Origin: Sulfuricurvum sp. | GTDB lineage: Bacteria; Campylobacterota; Campylobacteria; Campylobacterales; Sulfurimonadaceae | DNA length: 64,000 bases | NCBI RefSeq assembly: GCF_023229695.1 | Contig: NZ_JALNYS010000016.1 | Coordinates: 1-64,000, forward strand | Reading direction: 5' to 3' | Shown: piece by piece, positions 16,687-25,051 of the stretch | Position numbering within the stretch: position 1 is the first letter of the stretch | How the letters are laid out: every line of letters begins with the position of its first letter | Position numbers and translations under genes: made by a program | The notes under the pieces: generated by a model | Database searches by the model: none | Told to the model about the DNA's origin: nothing | Seen by the model: the letters and a program-made list of their open reading frames with translations, nothing else

Positions 16687-17634
16687 ATGGATAAAAAAGT
16701 ACATCAATCCCTTTTAAATTGGTATGAGCAAAACGGCAGACATGATTTGCCTTGGAGGCGTACAAATGATCCTTACAAAATATACGTCAGCGAAATCATG
16801 CTCCAACAAACACAGGTAAAAACCGTCCTTGAACGGTTCTATTTTCCCTTCCTTGAAGCCTTCCCTACAATGGAAGATTTAGCCCGTGCAAGCCTCGATA
16901 ATGTCCTAAAAAAATGGGAAGGATTAGGCTACTACACCCGTGCCCGAAACCTTCTCGCCACAGCGCGACAATGCAATAAAGCCCTCCCCGAATCGGCACA
17001 TGAACTGATGAAACTACCCGGTATCGGACGCTCTACCGCCCATGCCGTCGCCGCATTCGCCTATCGTGAAAGGCTCCCCATTCTCGATGCCAACGTCAAA
17101 CGGATTTTGCACCGCTATTTTGCCGTTGCGGAGCGAAACGAAAAAAAACTCTGGGAATATGCCCATACTCTCTTTGACTCCTCTCACCCGTTTGAATACA
17201 ATCAGGCGATGATGGATTTGGGATCCATGATTTGTTTACCGAAAAAACCCCTTTGTGAATTGTGTCCGTTTGCAATGAGCTGTCAGGGGAGATCTACCCC
17301 CCTCTCGTATCCGGCTCCGAGAACCTCCTCTGTAAAACCGATTCGACACCGAAATATCATTGTTTTTCAAAAAGAGGACAAATACGCCCTTGTGCAGCGG
17401 GAGACACGATTTTTGCATGGGTTATGGGGATTTTTTGAAAGTGAAGAGGCAGATACTAGACGATTAAAACATTTAGGAGAGGTTACACAACACTACACAC
17501 ATTTCACCCTTCAAGCCAACGTCCACCTCTCGAATGAGGAGACTTTACCCGAGGGGTTTGAATGGTTTACCCTCGAAGAGATCACACGCCTCTCACTCAG
17601 CCGCGCCGATCATAAAGTGGTAAATTTGTTCTAA
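16687..17634 (+). CDS. mutY: A/G-specific adenine DNA glycosylase MutY
   Basis: 315 residues from the ATG at 16687. Removes adenine opposite 8-oxoguanine. Catalytic Glu lies in SEIMLQQTQV (about residue 36), the helix-hairpin-helix is LPGIGRSTAHAV, followed by the catalytic Asp in LPILDANVKRI. The [4Fe-4S] loop is C-x6-C-x2-C-x5-C in CLPKKPLCELCPFAMSC. The C-terminal region is the NUDIX-like 8-oxoG recognition domain. An in-frame ATG at 16663 would add 8 residues; neither start has a clear ribosome-binding site. Convergent with the TtcA-like gene. Confidence 0.94.
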   Translation: MDKKVHQSLLNWYEQNGRHDLPWRRTNDPYKIYVSEIMLQQTQVKTVLERFYFPFLEAFPTMEDLARASLDNVLKKWEGLGYYTRARNLLATARQCNKALPESAHELMKLPGIGRSTAHAVAAFAYRERLPILDANVKRILHRYFAVAERNEKKLWEYAHTLFDSSHPFEYNQAMMDLGSMICLPKKPLCELCPFAMSCQGRSTPLSYPAPRTSSVKPIRHRNIIVFQKEDKYALVQRETRFLHGLWGFFESEEADTRRLKHLGEVTQHYTHFTLQANVHLSNEETLPEGFEWFTLEEITRLSLSRADHKVVNLF

Positions 17635-17636
17635 AC

Positions 17637-17668
17637 TCTCCCGCATATGAGAGATGCGGATAGCTCCG
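17637..17668. repeat. Core fragment of the structured intergenic repeat
   Basis: TCTCCCGCAT-ATGAGAG-ATGCGGATAGCT matches the central hairpin plus TAGCT of the repeats at 4857, 47092 and 49967 (about 24 of 29 positions against copy 3). The stem CCGCAT (17641-17646) with ATGCGG (17654-17659) keeps pairing although its bases differ from copies 2 and 3. The flanking parts are absent. It lies between the convergent stops of mutY and the TtcA-like gene and may act as a bidirectional terminator. Confidence 0.6.
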
Positions 17669-17672
17669 TTCG

Positions 17673-18428
17673 TTATAAATTGAACCGTTCGGGATCGAAA
17701 AAGGTATCATCGCTGATGTGGCCGAATGCCGAGTTGATCGAGACAAACAGATTGGGATATTTCTCTTCCATCTCATGGAGCATTGTTTTCATCGAAGCCC
17801 GGGCATGGGGCATTTTGACATCAAAACGCATGGAGGGGCACGCCTCATCGCCGATGGTCGGCATCTCGTTTTCGATCGCACATGCGGCCAATTGACGCTC
17901 ACGTAACTGAATCAGAGGACGGATAACAATCAACCCGTTTTCTGCCTTATATTTTGGAGCAAGAGCACGCATATGTCCGTTATAGATGAAGTTCATAAAA
18001 AAACTCTCCGCAGCATCATCAAGATGGTGCCCGAGGGCTACTTTGTTGCATCCGTACTCTTTTGCCGCACTGTAAAGTGCACCGCGCCGCATACGGGAGA
18101 AAAAGCTGCAAAAAGAGGAGTTTTGACGAATTTTGTCTGCGGCAATCGCATACGTGTTCGTCTCATATATCCGGTGGGGAATATCATGCACGACACAATG
18201 TTCACTCAGAGCACGGAGGTCTTCCCCCATTCCATAGGTTACCGTTACGGCGATTACTTCAAATTTGAACGGGGCACGGCGTTGCTGCTCTCTTAACGCG
18301 TGAATCATCGTAAGCGAATCTTTCCCGCCGCTCAGTCCGACAAGAATTTTATCCCCCTCTTCGATCAAACCAAACGCCGCATTGGTCCGCCCGATCTGGC
18401 GCATAATCTTTTTACTTAGCGTAATCAT
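17673..18428 (-). CDS. TtcA-like PP-loop tRNA thiolation protein
   Basis: 251 residues. PP-loop ATPase motif SGGKDS at residues 33-38, GHHLDDAAESFFMN, and IRPLIQLRERQL place it in the TtcA/TilS superfamily, nearest TtcA, which makes 2-thiocytidine-32 in tRNA using a [4Fe-4S] cluster. TtcA has a CxxC followed by SRLRRG; here the stretch is SFCSFFSRMRRGALY, so the second Cys is Phe. The later Cys (DEACPSM) is present. Cluster ligation may differ or the substrate may not be C32. TTG at 18443 could also start the frame; ATG at 18428 is preferred. Its start overlaps the end of mtnN by 17 bases. Confidence 0.8.
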   Translation of the reverse strand: MITLSKKIMRQIGRTNAAFGLIEEGDKILVGLSGGKDSLTMIHALREQQRRAPFKFEVIAVTVTYGMGEDLRALSEHCVVHDIPHRIYETNTYAIAADKIRQNSSFCSFFSRMRRGALYSAAKEYGCNKVALGHHLDDAAESFFMNFIYNGHMRALAPKYKAENGLIVIRPLIQLRERQLAACAIENEMPTIGDEACPSMRFDVKMPHARASMKTMLHEMEEKYPNLFVSINSAFGHISDDTFFDPERFNL

Positions 18429-19143
18429 CGGAAATCTTATCAATCATGGCCAAAATAAAACTGCTGCTTACCTTGGAAGAGTGTTTTAGAAATTCATCAA
18501 AATCGAATGTCGCATCGGTATCTGCCGTATCACTGATAGCACGAAGAACAAAAAACGGCACGTTCAATGCATCGCAAATAACCGCTACAGCAGCCCCCTC
18601 CATCTCAATTGCATCCGCCTCAAACGTTTTTTGGATCCACTCTTTGCGTTCCGGATCGGCGATAAACTGATCCCCCGTAGCGATAATGCCCCCTTTGAGG
18701 TTGATCCCCTTTTCATCGGCAACTTCTTTTGCGATATGGAGCAAATGCTGTGAAGGTTCTACATACACTTTCCCTTCAGGGACAAATCCGTGCGGGTGAC
18801 CGAAAGCGGTAATATCCAAATCATGTTGGCACAAATGGGTAGCGGCTATCAAATCGCCGATTTTCAACTGCGGATTGACGGCCCCCGCTACACCGCTAAA
18901 GAGAAGCATCTCGGCACCGAATTTTTCAATCATCATGGACGCGGTCAAACCGGCATTGACTTTTCCGATTTTACTGTAAGCCAAAACGATATCAAGCCCC
19001 TTGTATTTGGCTTCATGGTAAATATTCCCGCCATAAACGGTATCGGTATGTTTTTTAAAATACTCTAAAAGCGGTTCATGCTCTGCCACTTCCAAAAACG
19101 GTTCAACTTCTTCGAGCATAGCGCCCATGATCGCAATTTTCAT
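18412..19143 (-). CDS. mtnN: MTA/SAH (probably also aminofutalosine) nucleosidase
   Basis: 243 residues. Phosphorylase/nucleosidase fold: MKIAIMGAMLEEVEPFLE at the start, LLFSGVAGAVNPQLKIGDL, ATGDQFIADPERKEW, DAIEMEGAAVAVICDALNVP (purine and ribose recognition), VLRAISDTAD with the catalytic Asp. It hydrolyses methylthioadenosine and S-adenosylhomocysteine. In Helicobacter and Campylobacter the same enzyme also cleaves 6-amino-6-deoxyfutalosine for menaquinone synthesis; that role is inferred here. Full length. Confidence 0.93.
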   Translation of the reverse strand: MKIAIMGAMLEEVEPFLEVAEHEPLLEYFKKHTDTVYGGNIYHEAKYKGLDIVLAYSKIGKVNAGLTASMMIEKFGAEMLLFSGVAGAVNPQLKIGDLIAATHLCQHDLDITAFGHPHGFVPEGKVYVEPSQHLLHIAKEVADEKGINLKGGIIATGDQFIADPERKEWIQKTFEADAIEMEGAAVAVICDALNVPFFVLRAISDTADTDATFDFDEFLKHSSKVSSSFILAMIDKISDDYAK

Positions 19144-19221
19144 TTTTATCCTTGAAATAAATTCAGTCTCTTAAGGGGGGGCACTGCCCAAATGCGGCCG
19201 CATTAACACGTTATGCAACTA
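19144..19221. other. Intergenic stretch with short palindromes
   Basis: Between the nitrilase-family gene and mtnN there are three short dyads: GGGCACTGCCC (19180s), the 14-base palindrome AATGCGGCCGCATT (19191-19204) and AACTATC-AAA-GATAGTT close to the end of the nitrilase gene. None has a T-run of a classical terminator. No ORF. They may end transcription of the nitrilase gene or be unrelated. Confidence 0.35.
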
Positions 19222-19980
19222 TCAAAGATAGTTTGCTATATAGCGCCCCACTTTTTGGAGGCGATGGTTCAGTTCAACCGTAGCCGATTGTGCTTCAAAA
19301 AGGGAAAGGCTATACTCGATCTCCCCCATCGGAGTGATAATACGGCTACCGCCCCAAAAACCGAGTCCGTCTTCAAATCCGACCCGGTTCACAAAAATAA
19401 CATAATTGTGGGAAAGGAGTGCCGTCGTTTTCAACAAAGCATCCCATTGGGATTCGATTCCGATCCCCGCTTCACTGAAATCACGCGCAGGTGACGCCGC
19501 AAGAACATAAACAATCTCAGCTTTGGAAGCGGCAATAGCAGCAATTGTTTCAGCACGCCAAAGGTCTTCACATACCACCATAACGGAAGATCCGTGAGGA
19601 GTTAGAAAAGCTCTGATCTCCTCTCCGGCAGAAAAATAGCGCCCCTCTTCAAACATACCGTACGTCGGCAAATGATTTTTATGATGAATATGGAGCAACT
19701 CACCTTTCGAAAAATACAGAGCACTGTTATAAACTTTACCCTGATCCCATAATGCTGCACCGATAACAATATCGCAAGAGAGGCTCATCTGCGCCAAATC
19801 GGCCAACTCATCTACTTTCCAGGCATCTTCAAACAATTTATCTTGGAGCATATAACCGCTAAGTGCCAATTCTGAAAAAACGACGACATCGGCTCCCTTG
19901 TTTTCCTCAATCCTCTCCAGAACGTTCAAAAGGTTGGAACGGTTCAGCTTCGGTGAGGACTGGATCAATGCAACTTTCAT
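19222..19980 (-). CDS. Carbon-nitrogen hydrolase (nitrilase superfamily)
   Basis: 252 residues, a complete nitrilase-fold enzyme with the Glu-Lys-Cys triad: E37 in FSELALSGY, K101 in HHKNHLPTYG, C137 in VVCEDLW. It resembles the glutaminase domain of NAD synthetase and free-standing amidases such as omega-amidase or N-carbamoylputrescine amidase; the amide substrate cannot be told from sequence. Start overlaps the end of fabD by 4 bases, so it is probably cotranslated with it. Confidence 0.88.
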   Translation of the reverse strand: MKVALIQSSPKLNRSNLLNVLERIEENKGADVVVFSELALSGYMLQDKLFEDAWKVDELADLAQMSLSCDIVIGAALWDQGKVYNSALYFSKGELLHIHHKNHLPTYGMFEEGRYFSAGEEIRAFLTPHGSSVMVVCEDLWRAETIAAIAASKAEIVYVLAASPARDFSEAGIGIESQWDALLKTTALLSHNYVIFVNRVGFEDGLGFWGGSRIITPMGEIEYSLSLFEAQSATVELNHRLQKVGRYIANYL

Positions 19981-20915
19981 GAGAGCGCTTCACGTACCTT
20001 TTGCAATGACTCCATATCGGATATACCGTAGGTTTCACTCTTGGGTGAATTGCGTTTGTTCAGCCCTTTCAGAACTGCACCGTTACCGAATTCAATCATA
20101 AGATCAATTTCACCGTTGATCGCTTCAATCGATTGTTTGTAGCGTACCGGCTTGATCAGCTGATCTTTCAGCAATGCAACGGCTTCCTCTTTCGTCGCGT
20201 ATTTTTGTGTTGTTACATTTGAAATCACCGGTGCGATGAAAGTGTCACTCACCATTTTTTCCATAACTTCCGCCAATGGTCCTTGCGCCGATTCCAAGAG
20301 AGGACAGTGACTCGCAATTGACATATTTAAAAGCAATGCACGCTTCGCACCCGCCTCTTTAAAGGTTGATTCCATCGCTTGCAAGTCAGCTTTCAATCCT
20401 GCAACAACGAGTTGCCCGTCTTGATTAAAGTTTGCAGGCCAAACACTTTTTCCTTCACTTTGCGCTTGTTCGCAAAGCGCTTCAACAACATCGTCATTCA
20501 ATCCCAAAATTGCCATCATTCCGGCTTCTACCGATTCACATGCACTTTGCATCAATGCTCCGCGTTTGTGGACCAATTCAACCGCATCCACATAATCGAT
20601 CGCTCCGGCTGCACACAACGCACTAAATTCACCGAGGGAATGCCCTAATAATACGACGGGGGTTGTTGGGTTTGCTTCCTGAAAAAGACGATACGCAATC
20701 ATTGAAACCAACAAAATAGCCGGTTGGGTATAAGCGGTTTGGTCCAGCTGTTCATTGGGTTCAAACAACAGTTTCGTAAAATCGATACCGATGCGCTCGC
20801 CCGCTTTTTCAAACATTTCACGGGCAACCGCACTATTCTCATAAAACGACTTCCCCATACCGACCGATTGGCTCCCCTGTCCGGGGAAAATCATTGCAAT
20901 TTTTTTTGTTGGCAC
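19977..20915 (-). CDS. fabD: Malonyl-CoA:ACP transacylase FabD
   Basis: 312 residues. Loads malonyl groups on acyl carrier protein for fatty acid synthesis. FPGQGSQSVGMG near the N-terminus, nucleophile Ser93 in GHSLGEFSAL, catalytic His in SIASHCPLLESA near 200, and EFGNGAVLKGLNKR near the C-terminus. Full length. Start overlaps the stop of the preceding activator-like gene by 1 base. Confidence 0.96.
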   Translation of the reverse strand: MPTKKIAMIFPGQGSQSVGMGKSFYENSAVAREMFEKAGERIGIDFTKLLFEPNEQLDQTAYTQPAILLVSMIAYRLFQEANPTTPVVLLGHSLGEFSALCAAGAIDYVDAVELVHKRGALMQSACESVEAGMMAILGLNDDVVEALCEQAQSEGKSVWPANFNQDGQLVVAGLKADLQAMESTFKEAGAKRALLLNMSIASHCPLLESAQGPLAEVMEKMVSDTFIAPVISNVTTQKYATKEEAVALLKDQLIKPVRYKQSIEAINGEIDLMIEFGNGAVLKGLNKRNSPKSETYGISDMESLQKVREALS

Positions 20916-21733
20916 TAACTCTCCTTGATTTCTAACTGATACGCTGAATGTTCTGCAATTTTCTTCCGTAAAGTATTACGGTTTAACCCCAATTTGTCCG
21001 CAAGCTGCAATTGAGACTTAAACCTTTTAATCCCCGCCCGGATCAGAGGCACTTCATAAAGGTGTAAAAAGTGGCGATAATCGTTTGACGTTCCCATTTT
21101 ATCCACCATAAATCGTTCCATGATTCCCATCAGGTCATTTTCACTAATGGCATCAATCAGATAATGAAGGTAGACTTGACGTCGAAGCGAAATGGCATTT
21201 TCGCTTAAATCGGGGACAAAATCTTCCAAATCAAATGGTTCGGATTTTCCTAATGTCACACGGGCTTCTTTCACAAAAGCTTCAATCAACACGTGTACAT
21301 CTTCATCTCTTTCCGATAAAGGGGGTAAAGCAAGACGAATTGTGAAAATATCATCCAACTGTTCTTGCGTATAACGTCCTCCGCCTGTTGCGATAACACG
21401 TGTTTTATACTTTAAGATTGTTTCAATTAACCGTTTGAGATTTGCTACGTCATCAATACGATGAATAATCACTTCTCGATTCGTCTCGATTGCATCGAGT
21501 AATTCATCAAAATTATTTGCATCAAGAACAGGGGCATGGGGAAGAATATAACGGGCCAGAGTGAGCTTGCCCGTACCTCGCTCTCCGAAAATCATGGCAT
21601 TAACGCCAAGTCCTTTGAGTAAATTAGCAGTTTTAAACGCCTCGATAGAGGCGCTTGATGCGGTTAAAAAATTAGTGGCATCCACAGCCGTGATTACCGC
21701 CGCTTCCACAACATCCGCTGTCATCAACAGCAT
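20915..21733 (-). CDS. Degenerate sigma54-activator-like protein with Fis-type HTH
   Basis: Up to 272 residues. A shortened AAA+ core has a Walker A-like GERGTGKLT (50-58), a later IATGGGRYTQEQLDDIF and LALPPLSERDEDVHVLI, which corresponds to the PPLRER block of sigma54 enhancer-binding proteins. The C-terminus has a Fis-type helix-turn-helix (LADKLGLNRNTLRKKIAEH). The GAFTGA loop that contacts sigma54 is absent and Walker B is poor (VIIHRIDD), so it is unlikely to open sigma54 promoters. The ATG at 21733 overlaps slyD by 62 bases; a GTG at 21685 would reduce this to 14. Probably a DNA-binding regulator cotranscribed with fabD; target unknown. Confidence 0.7.
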   Translation of the reverse strand: MLLMTADVVEAAVITAVDATNFLTASSASIEAFKTANLLKGLGVNAMIFGERGTGKLTLARYILPHAPVLDANNFDELLDAIETNREVIIHRIDDVANLKRLIETILKYKTRVIATGGGRYTQEQLDDIFTIRLALPPLSERDEDVHVLIEAFVKEARVTLGKSEPFDLEDFVPDLSENAISLRRQVYLHYLIDAISENDLMGIMERFMVDKMGTSNDYRHFLHLYEVPLIRAGIKRFKSQLQLADKLGLNRNTLRKKIAEHSAYQLEIKES

Positions 21734-22193
21734 TTTCAGCAGGAATACCTGTCATAGCCTCTTCCGGTGATGCATCGCGTATAGTGTTAATAGTTACGGT
21801 AAACATCAAATTTTTTCCGGCTAAAGGGTGATTGAAATCGATAACTACCGTATCGTCTTGAACCTCTTTAACCATAACCTGAACCGTACCGCCATCTTCG
21901 CCTTGACCGTACAACGTCATACCGACATTTAAATCGATACCGGCAAATTGTTCGCGCGGAAGTTCTTGCTGAGCCTCTTCATTATACTCGCCGTACGCAT
22001 CGGCCGCTTTAACCAATACGTCACCTTTTTCACCGATTTGCATGTTGACAATTCCGGCTTCAAGACCCGGGATAATTTGACCTTTACCAAACATAAATGT
22101 TAATGGATGACCACCGACATTGCTATCTACTACGGTTTCACCGTCACGTACTTCATATTCGATCGATACAATTTGATTGTTTTCAATTGCCAT
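21672..22193 (-). CDS. slyD: SlyD-type FKBP peptidyl-prolyl cis-trans isomerase
   Basis: 173 residues. FKBP domain interrupted by the insert-in-flap chaperone domain: YEVRDGETVVDSN, PLTFMFGKGQIIPGLEAGI, YGEYNEEAQQELPREQF, DFNHPLAGKNLMFTV. The C-terminus is Cys/His rich (GCCGSGGNHGCGCH), the metal-binding tail of SlyD, which in other bacteria delivers nickel to hydrogenase or urease maturation. ATG at the complement of 22191-22193 with AGAAGG upstream. The tail-coding region overlaps the start of the next gene. Confidence 0.94.
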   Translation of the reverse strand: MAIENNQIVSIEYEVRDGETVVDSNVGGHPLTFMFGKGQIIPGLEAGIVNMQIGEKGDVLVKAADAYGEYNEEAQQELPREQFAGIDLNVGMTLYGQGEDGGTVQVMVKEVQDDTVVIDFNHPLAGKNLMFTVTINTIRDASPEEAMTGIPAENAVDDSGCCGSGGNHGCGCH

Positions 22194-22205
22194 TTTGGAA
22201 CCTTC

Positions 22206-22232
22206 TTTTAAAATTGTGCGATTTTAGCACAA
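22206..22232 (-). terminator. Rho-independent terminator after cpoB
   Basis: On the minus strand, TTGTGC (22232-22227), a 7-base loop, GCACAA (22219-22214), then TTTTAAAAG. It lies 33 bases past the cpoB stop and just before slyD, so it would end the atp-tol transcript. The slyD promoter must overlap it. Confidence 0.65.
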
Positions 22233-22264
22233 ATAGCTATGTTAAGACTGAAAAGAGCGAAATA

Positions 22265-23152
22265 CTATTTTAGCTTAGACAAACGTTCATTTGCCTCTTT
22301 CGCTGCTCCGCTGCTGCCGAATTTTACAACGGTAGCCTGATAAAAAGCTTTTGCGCTGTTGGTATCCCCTGTTTTTTCCATTGAAATACCCGAATGCAAA
22401 AGCAATGTAGGCATATACAGCGCTTTATCATTGCGTGCGGCACTCTCTTTATACGATACCATCGCGTCTTTGTAGTTTTTTTGCCCGAAATAGCTTTCCC
22501 CTATCATATAATAGGCTTCTGGAATTTTGTACTTTTTTTGCACCATAAGCTCAAAAGCATGCTGTGCGTCCACATATTTTTTTTGCTCGAACAACACATA
22601 TGCCTCTTTTTCAATGGACCCATTATCGGTTTTCATTAAAACAGCTCCAGTCGTCGGAACGGCTACCTTCAGCTGTTTGATCAATCCCGAAAAATCTTCT
22701 TTCGTGACATAGTTGGTTTGAATCCCATCCACAACACGAGAGAGCTCTTCCAATAGCCCTTTGATCTGCCCGATATTCTCGGTATTAGCCATAACCTGTT
22801 TTTGCAAATCCGTTATCGTTTCTGTCCGATTTGCATCTGCAATTTCTGCTTGGGAGGTAGACTCTTGTAAATTTTGAATAGTATATTTCAGCTTATTATT
22901 TGTTTCGGACAAACCTTCAACAATTCCTTGTAAACCGTCAATCCGTTCAGAAACCGATTCAACTTTTGAACTTTGAAGATTATGCTTTTGGATAACCGTT
23001 TGAAGCTCTTTTTTATTCTCAAGTATCAGCTTCTCTTCATTGGTAAGACCGTATGGGTTAGGATTGTTAAGATCACCTGCACCGAAAACCGAAGGTTCCG
23101 ATGCAGATAGACTCAAAGAAAGCAGTAGTGGAAATGCGATTAATGGACGCAT
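22265..23152 (-). CDS. cpoB: CpoB/YbgF-type Tol-Pal accessory protein
   Basis: 295 residues. Signal peptide (RPLIAFPLLLSLSLSASE), then a long coiled-coil region (about 40-150, with repeats of IDGLQGIVEGLSETNNKL type), then a TPR-like C-terminal half (AYVLFEQKKYVDAQHAFEL, AYYMIGESYFGQKNYKDAM). This is the layout of CpoB, which coordinates peptidoglycan synthesis with Tol-Pal constriction in the periplasm. It follows pal directly. Confidence 0.9.
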   Translation of the reverse strand: MRPLIAFPLLLSLSLSASEPSVFGAGDLNNPNPYGLTNEEKLILENKKELQTVIQKHNLQSSKVESVSERIDGLQGIVEGLSETNNKLKYTIQNLQESTSQAEIADANRTETITDLQKQVMANTENIGQIKGLLEELSRVVDGIQTNYVTKEDFSGLIKQLKVAVPTTGAVLMKTDNGSIEKEAYVLFEQKKYVDAQHAFELMVQKKYKIPEAYYMIGESYFGQKNYKDAMVSYKESAARNDKALYMPTLLLHSGISMEKTGDTNSAKAFYQATVVKFGSSGAAKEANERLSKLK

Positions 23153-23749
23153 TTAGGGAAGTTTGAAGTCTACGCGACGATTTTTTGCCCAGCACTCTTT
23201 GTTTTTCTCCAAACAAACCGGGTTCCCCTCTCCAAGACTCGCCATAGAGATAGAATCGCCATTCATACCCGAATTGATCAAAGCCTCTTTCACCGTACTG
23301 GCACGTCGTAGGCCAAGAGCGAAATTATACTCATCGCTTCCGAATTCATCACAGTTACCTTCCAGTTTGACGCTTTTTGTTTTTAGCAAAGCGGCATTGG
23401 CACTCATTCTTCCTTCCATGTCCGAACGAATGTTATACTTGTCAAAATCAAATAATACACTGATTAATTGTCCGTCAGAACCGTTTGCACCATTTGCAGC
23501 GCTCGCAGCAGCGCCCGCATCTATATTGCTAACCGGTGTGATTGCAGTAGGTGCAACTGCATTAGAGACAGGGGTAATAGCCGCATTGGCATCAGTTCCT
23601 GTCGCTGTGGCGGCATTACTATCGGCCTGAGTTCCCGTAGACGTTGTACTCGCATTCGCCGTTGCGTCAATTGCAGGCGCTTTGGTACTACACCCGCTTA
23701 AAATCAACATTGCTACCGTCGCACTTAGAAAAGCAACATTTTTAATCAT
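23153..23749 (-). CDS. pal: Peptidoglycan-associated lipoprotein Pal
   Basis: 198 residues from the ATG at the complement of 23747-23749 (GGAGG upstream). Lipoprotein signal with lipobox LILSGC, Cys20 the lipidation site. A low-complexity Ala/Thr/Asn linker (about 25-100) is followed by the OmpA-like domain: VLFDFDKYNIRSDME, EGNCDEFGSDEYNFALGLRR, VKEALINSGM, NRRVDFKL. It anchors the outer membrane to peptidoglycan. The linker is long and repetitive compared with E. coli Pal. Confidence 0.95.
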   Translation of the reverse strand: MIKNVAFLSATVAMLILSGCSTKAPAIDATANASTTSTGTQADSNAATATGTDANAAITPVSNAVAPTAITPVSNIDAGAAASAANGANGSDGQLISVLFDFDKYNIRSDMEGRMSANAALLKTKSVKLEGNCDEFGSDEYNFALGLRRASTVKEALINSGMNGDSISMASLGEGNPVCLEKNKECWAKNRRVDFKLP

Positions 23750-23802
23750 CCTATCTCCTCCAGATTTTTTAATTGTGCTATAGTAGCGAAAAAAAGTTAA
23801 CA

Positions 23803-25050
23803 CTACCAATCAATCGATTGAATTCGCCCCACTTTAAGGGGAAATGAGAAACTTTTGTTATACGAGAGCCGTATAATTCCGAGTGAACTGCGCGCCCCTT
23901 CTTGTTTAATGAAAAGGACGGCCTGACCGTCACCCGAAAATCGTGGAAAATCGTTTTCACCGCCTGAAGTGAGCGGTCGAAGAGTATTGGACCGTAGGGA
24001 CAGCAGATGAAGATTAAACGTCGTCCCCTCGTACATACCGGAGGTGTCACGGGCTTTGTATACCAGATTATCTTGATAGGCGCTAAACGAGGAGTTGCTT
24101 TTCCCTTCGTATACCAATTGCGTAACGGACGAATTGTTGATCGCTTTTGAAAAAATATTGGGATACCCTAATCGGTTTGAAACAAATGCTATTTTGTCAT
24201 TACTCATAAATTGTCCGCTGACATCGATGCCCGAGAAATCGGTGACCTGTATTTTTCCCCGAGTTTCCGTATCATAAAGATAAATATCCGGTTGACCGGT
24301 AGGTGCAAGCGTCATCAATAGTTTTGTACCGTCTTGATTCACATCCGAACAGATCGCCATACCGTCCGATGAAATAATTTTCTCTTTTCTACCGTTGATA
24401 AGGCTCATTTTGTAAATAGTAGGCTTAAAATCACTGAGCGACGTGTAATAAAAATCGGTCTGTTCCCCATTAGCCCACTTGGCAAAGCCGAACATTCCCC
24501 CGCTAAGAAGCACCTTTTGATATGAAAGGGTGTAATCCGCAGCAACGATTTCTGAGCGTCTCGCCCCAGTCAGACGGACAAGCAACACTTTTCTCTTTAT
24601 CCATTCCAATGGGGCACCACCCAATTTTGTGTTAATGTCATACGCAATCGAATGAGAGAGAAATACCGCCATTTCACTCTGTTTTAAAAGATAGGTTTTG
24701 ACAAAAATCTCTGTCGAGTTTTGGAGGAGCTTTACATCGGCCCTCACCCCTCCTGCCCCATCAGGAGCCAAACGAAAACGCAAAACATAGTGAGAATTCG
24801 TGCTATTTGCAGCTGCAACTCCCCCTTCGTAAGGGACATGAAAATAATTTTCATTAAGGGTAAAAAGTGAAATAACATTCATATCGGCACTCAGCATTGC
24901 ATGCATTTTTTGCGACATTTCATTTTCTACCGCGCTTCCATCCTCAATGACCAAGGAGGGGAGCGGCTGTACACCCTTCACCACTTCCAAAGTTGCATCA
25001 GCAGACCAGATCAGTCCGGTAAATAAACACCATACTACTAAAAATCGCAT
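23803..25050 (-). CDS. tolB: TolB translocation protein
   Basis: 415 residues. Signal peptide (FLVVWCLFTGLIWSADA), N-terminal domain, then a beta-propeller with repeats such as CSDVNQDGTKLLMTLAPTGQPDIYL (as separate WD-like blades), NDKIAFVSNRLGYPNIF and ENDFPRFSGDGQAVLFI. TolB interacts with Pal in the periplasm. Sits between tolA and pal in the standard order, one base after tolA. Confidence 0.94.
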   Translation of the reverse strand: MRFLVVWCLFTGLIWSADATLEVVKGVQPLPSLVIEDGSAVENEMSQKMHAMLSADMNVISLFTLNENYFHVPYEGGVAAANSTNSHYVLRFRLAPDGAGGVRADVKLLQNSTEIFVKTYLLKQSEMAVFLSHSIAYDINTKLGGAPLEWIKRKVLLVRLTGARRSEIVAADYTLSYQKVLLSGGMFGFAKWANGEQTDFYYTSLSDFKPTIYKMSLINGRKEKIISSDGMAICSDVNQDGTKLLMTLAPTGQPDIYLYDTETRGKIQVTDFSGIDVSGQFMSNDKIAFVSNRLGYPNIFSKAINNSSVTQLVYEGKSNSSFSAYQDNLVYKARDTSGMYEGTTFNLHLLSLRSNTLRPLTSGGENDFPRFSGDGQAVLFIKQEGARSSLGIIRLSYNKSFSFPLKVGRIQSIDW

Positions 25051-25051
25051 A

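Noticed and set aside
19191..19204. AATGCGGCCGCATT as attachment site or repeat
   Set aside because: No second copy was found in the window and there is no integrase or mobile gene nearby.
21395..21404. AACACGTGTT as parS candidate
   Set aside because: Palindromic around CACGTG but the flanking bases do not match the TTTCACGTGAAA core; within coding sequence and probably chance. TACACGTGTA at 38242-38251 was rejected for the same reason.
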